From Pseudomonadota bacterium (GTDB lineage Bacteria; Pseudomonadota; Gammaproteobacteria; Steroidobacterales; GCA-2729495), in NCBI GenBank assembly GCA_963204745.1, contig CAUJHF010000032.1, positions 1 to 46,030 of the forward strand: 46,030 nt of DNA, given 5' to 3'. The position numbers were made by a program, and so were the translations under genes. Below, piece after piece: positions 45,350 through 46,030 of this stretch (its first letter is position 1; every line of letters begins with the position of its first letter). The notes beneath the pieces are model-generated. The model saw only the letters and a program-made list of their open reading frames with translations. It was not told the origin of the DNA and made no database searches.

Positions 45350-46030
45350 TCAGGTATAGGCGCTCTCACCGTGCGAGCAGGTATCCAGCCCGGCGCGCTC
45401 CTGGTCTTCGCTGACGCGGAGGCCAATGGTGCTGTTGATGAGCGCAAAACCGGCTACCGAAACCACGCCGGACCAGAGGATCGTGGTGCCGACTGCCCAC
45501 AGCTGGGCGGTCAGCTGGGCGGTAATCGAATAATCGGCCGTGGTATTGGCGACGTAGTCGTATACGCCGGTGCCGCCCAGCGCCGGATCGCAAAAAACGG
45601 CGGTCAGCAGTGCCCCGACGATGCCGCCGATGCCATGCACCCCGAAGACGTCGAGTGAGTCGTCGTAGCCGAATATCGCCTTGAGCCGGGTCACGCCGAA
45701 CAGGCAGACCAGCCCGGCGACGAAGCCGATGCAGATTGCGCCCATCGGTCCGACCCAGCCACAGGCAGGCGTGACCGCCACGAGTCCCGCAACGGCGCCC
45801 GACGCGGCGCCGAGTACGGTGGGCGTGCCGCGGTGGACCCACTCGGCAAAGGACCATGCCAGCGCCGCTGCCGCTGTGGCCAGAATCGTGTTGACGACCA
45901 CCTGCGCGGCCAGACCATTGGCTTCAAGATTCGAACCGGCGTTGAAACCGAACCAGCCAACCCACAGCAGTGAGGTGCCGATCATGACCATCGGCAGATT
46001 GTGCGGCGGCATGGCCACCCGCCCGTAGCC
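45350..46030 (-). CDS. amt: Ammonium transporter Amt, C-terminal part
   Basis: Amt/Mep/Rh channel, 226 residues in the window, open to the right edge, so the start is missing. It contains 'PHNLPMVMIGTSLLWVGWFGFNAGS', split here as the TM6 region, 'SLDVFGVHGIGGIVG' with the second pore His, and TM segments up to 'ILWSGVVSVAGFALINSTIG'. The short tail 'EDQERAGLDTCSHGESAYT' is the family's typical cytoplasmic end. A glnK-like gene is often adjacent; any such gene would be outside the window. Confidence 0.92.
   Translation of the reverse strand, partial: GYGRVAMPPHNLPMVMIGTSLLWVGWFGFNAGSNLEANGLAAQVVVNTILATAAAALAWSFAEWVHRGTPTVLGAASGAVAGLVAVTPACGWVGPMGAICIGFVAGLVCLFGVTRLKAIFGYDDSLDVFGVHGIGGIVGALLTAVFCDPALGGTGVYDYVANTTADYSITAQLTAQLWAVGTTILWSGVVSVAGFALINSTIGLRVSEDQERAGLDTCSHGESAYT

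Overview
The window is GC-rich chromosomal DNA from a proteobacterium, most likely a gammaproteobacterium. The evidence is a GspA/GspB pair, an E. coli-length FadE, NudC, HemX/HemY, an AlgZ/AlgR two-component pair, an FNR-type regulator and three TonB-dependent receptors. No rRNA, tRNA, CRISPR array or intact mobile element was seen. The genus cannot be fixed from the sequence alone.

1-5.4 kb: the end of a czcCBA heavy-metal efflux operon (outer-membrane channel, adaptor, HME1-type RND pump) closed by a small PII-like gene and a small lipoprotein, then a broken IS3-family orfA start. 5.4-9.8 kb: a small secreted protein, malate dehydrogenase, FadE and a DUF4399 protein. 9.8-14.3 kb: mevalonate-pathway genes (HMG-CoA synthase, phosphomevalonate kinase, diphosphomevalonate decarboxylase) beside farnesyl diphosphate synthase, unusual because most proteobacteria make isoprenoids by the MEP route. 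14.4-18.5 kb: gspA-gspB and an ABC-2 exporter pair.

18.5-19.8 kb holds a divergent pair that I read as distant relatives of the flagellar master regulators: a minus-strand protein with an FlhD-like N-terminus (and possibly a second FlhD-like copy), and a plus-strand FlhC-like protein with the four-cysteine zinc pattern. The short gap between them carries repeated GGTCC/AAATAT motifs. No flagellar gene is nearby. 19.8-25.2 kb: NudC, hemY-hemX, a hemerythrin-domain protein, an LLM flavin oxidoreductase and a truncated hemoglobin.

25.2-40.7 kb is an accessory-looking uptake and oxidation locus. It contains a LysR regulator divergent from a TonB receptor, then a Tat-exported FAD amine oxidase-like protein, an SDR, a second LLM oxidoreductase (paralogue of the one at 23.7 kb), a DUF4136 lipoprotein, an exported protein joining a CXXCH haem site to a split-barrel flavin-binding-like domain, an exported uroporphyrinogen-III-synthase-like protein, and a second TonB receptor. 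A GFA-family gene framed by 11-bp inverted repeats and a third TonB receptor follow. The substrate is unknown; the two exported tetrapyrrole-related proteins are the most unusual part.

40.9-46 kb (all minus strand): a UbiH/UbiM-type ubiquinone hydroxylase, an FNR with all four cluster cysteines, AlgR/AlgZ-like response regulator and kinase, a DUF4124 protein, and the C-terminal part of an Amt ammonium transporter that runs off the window end.
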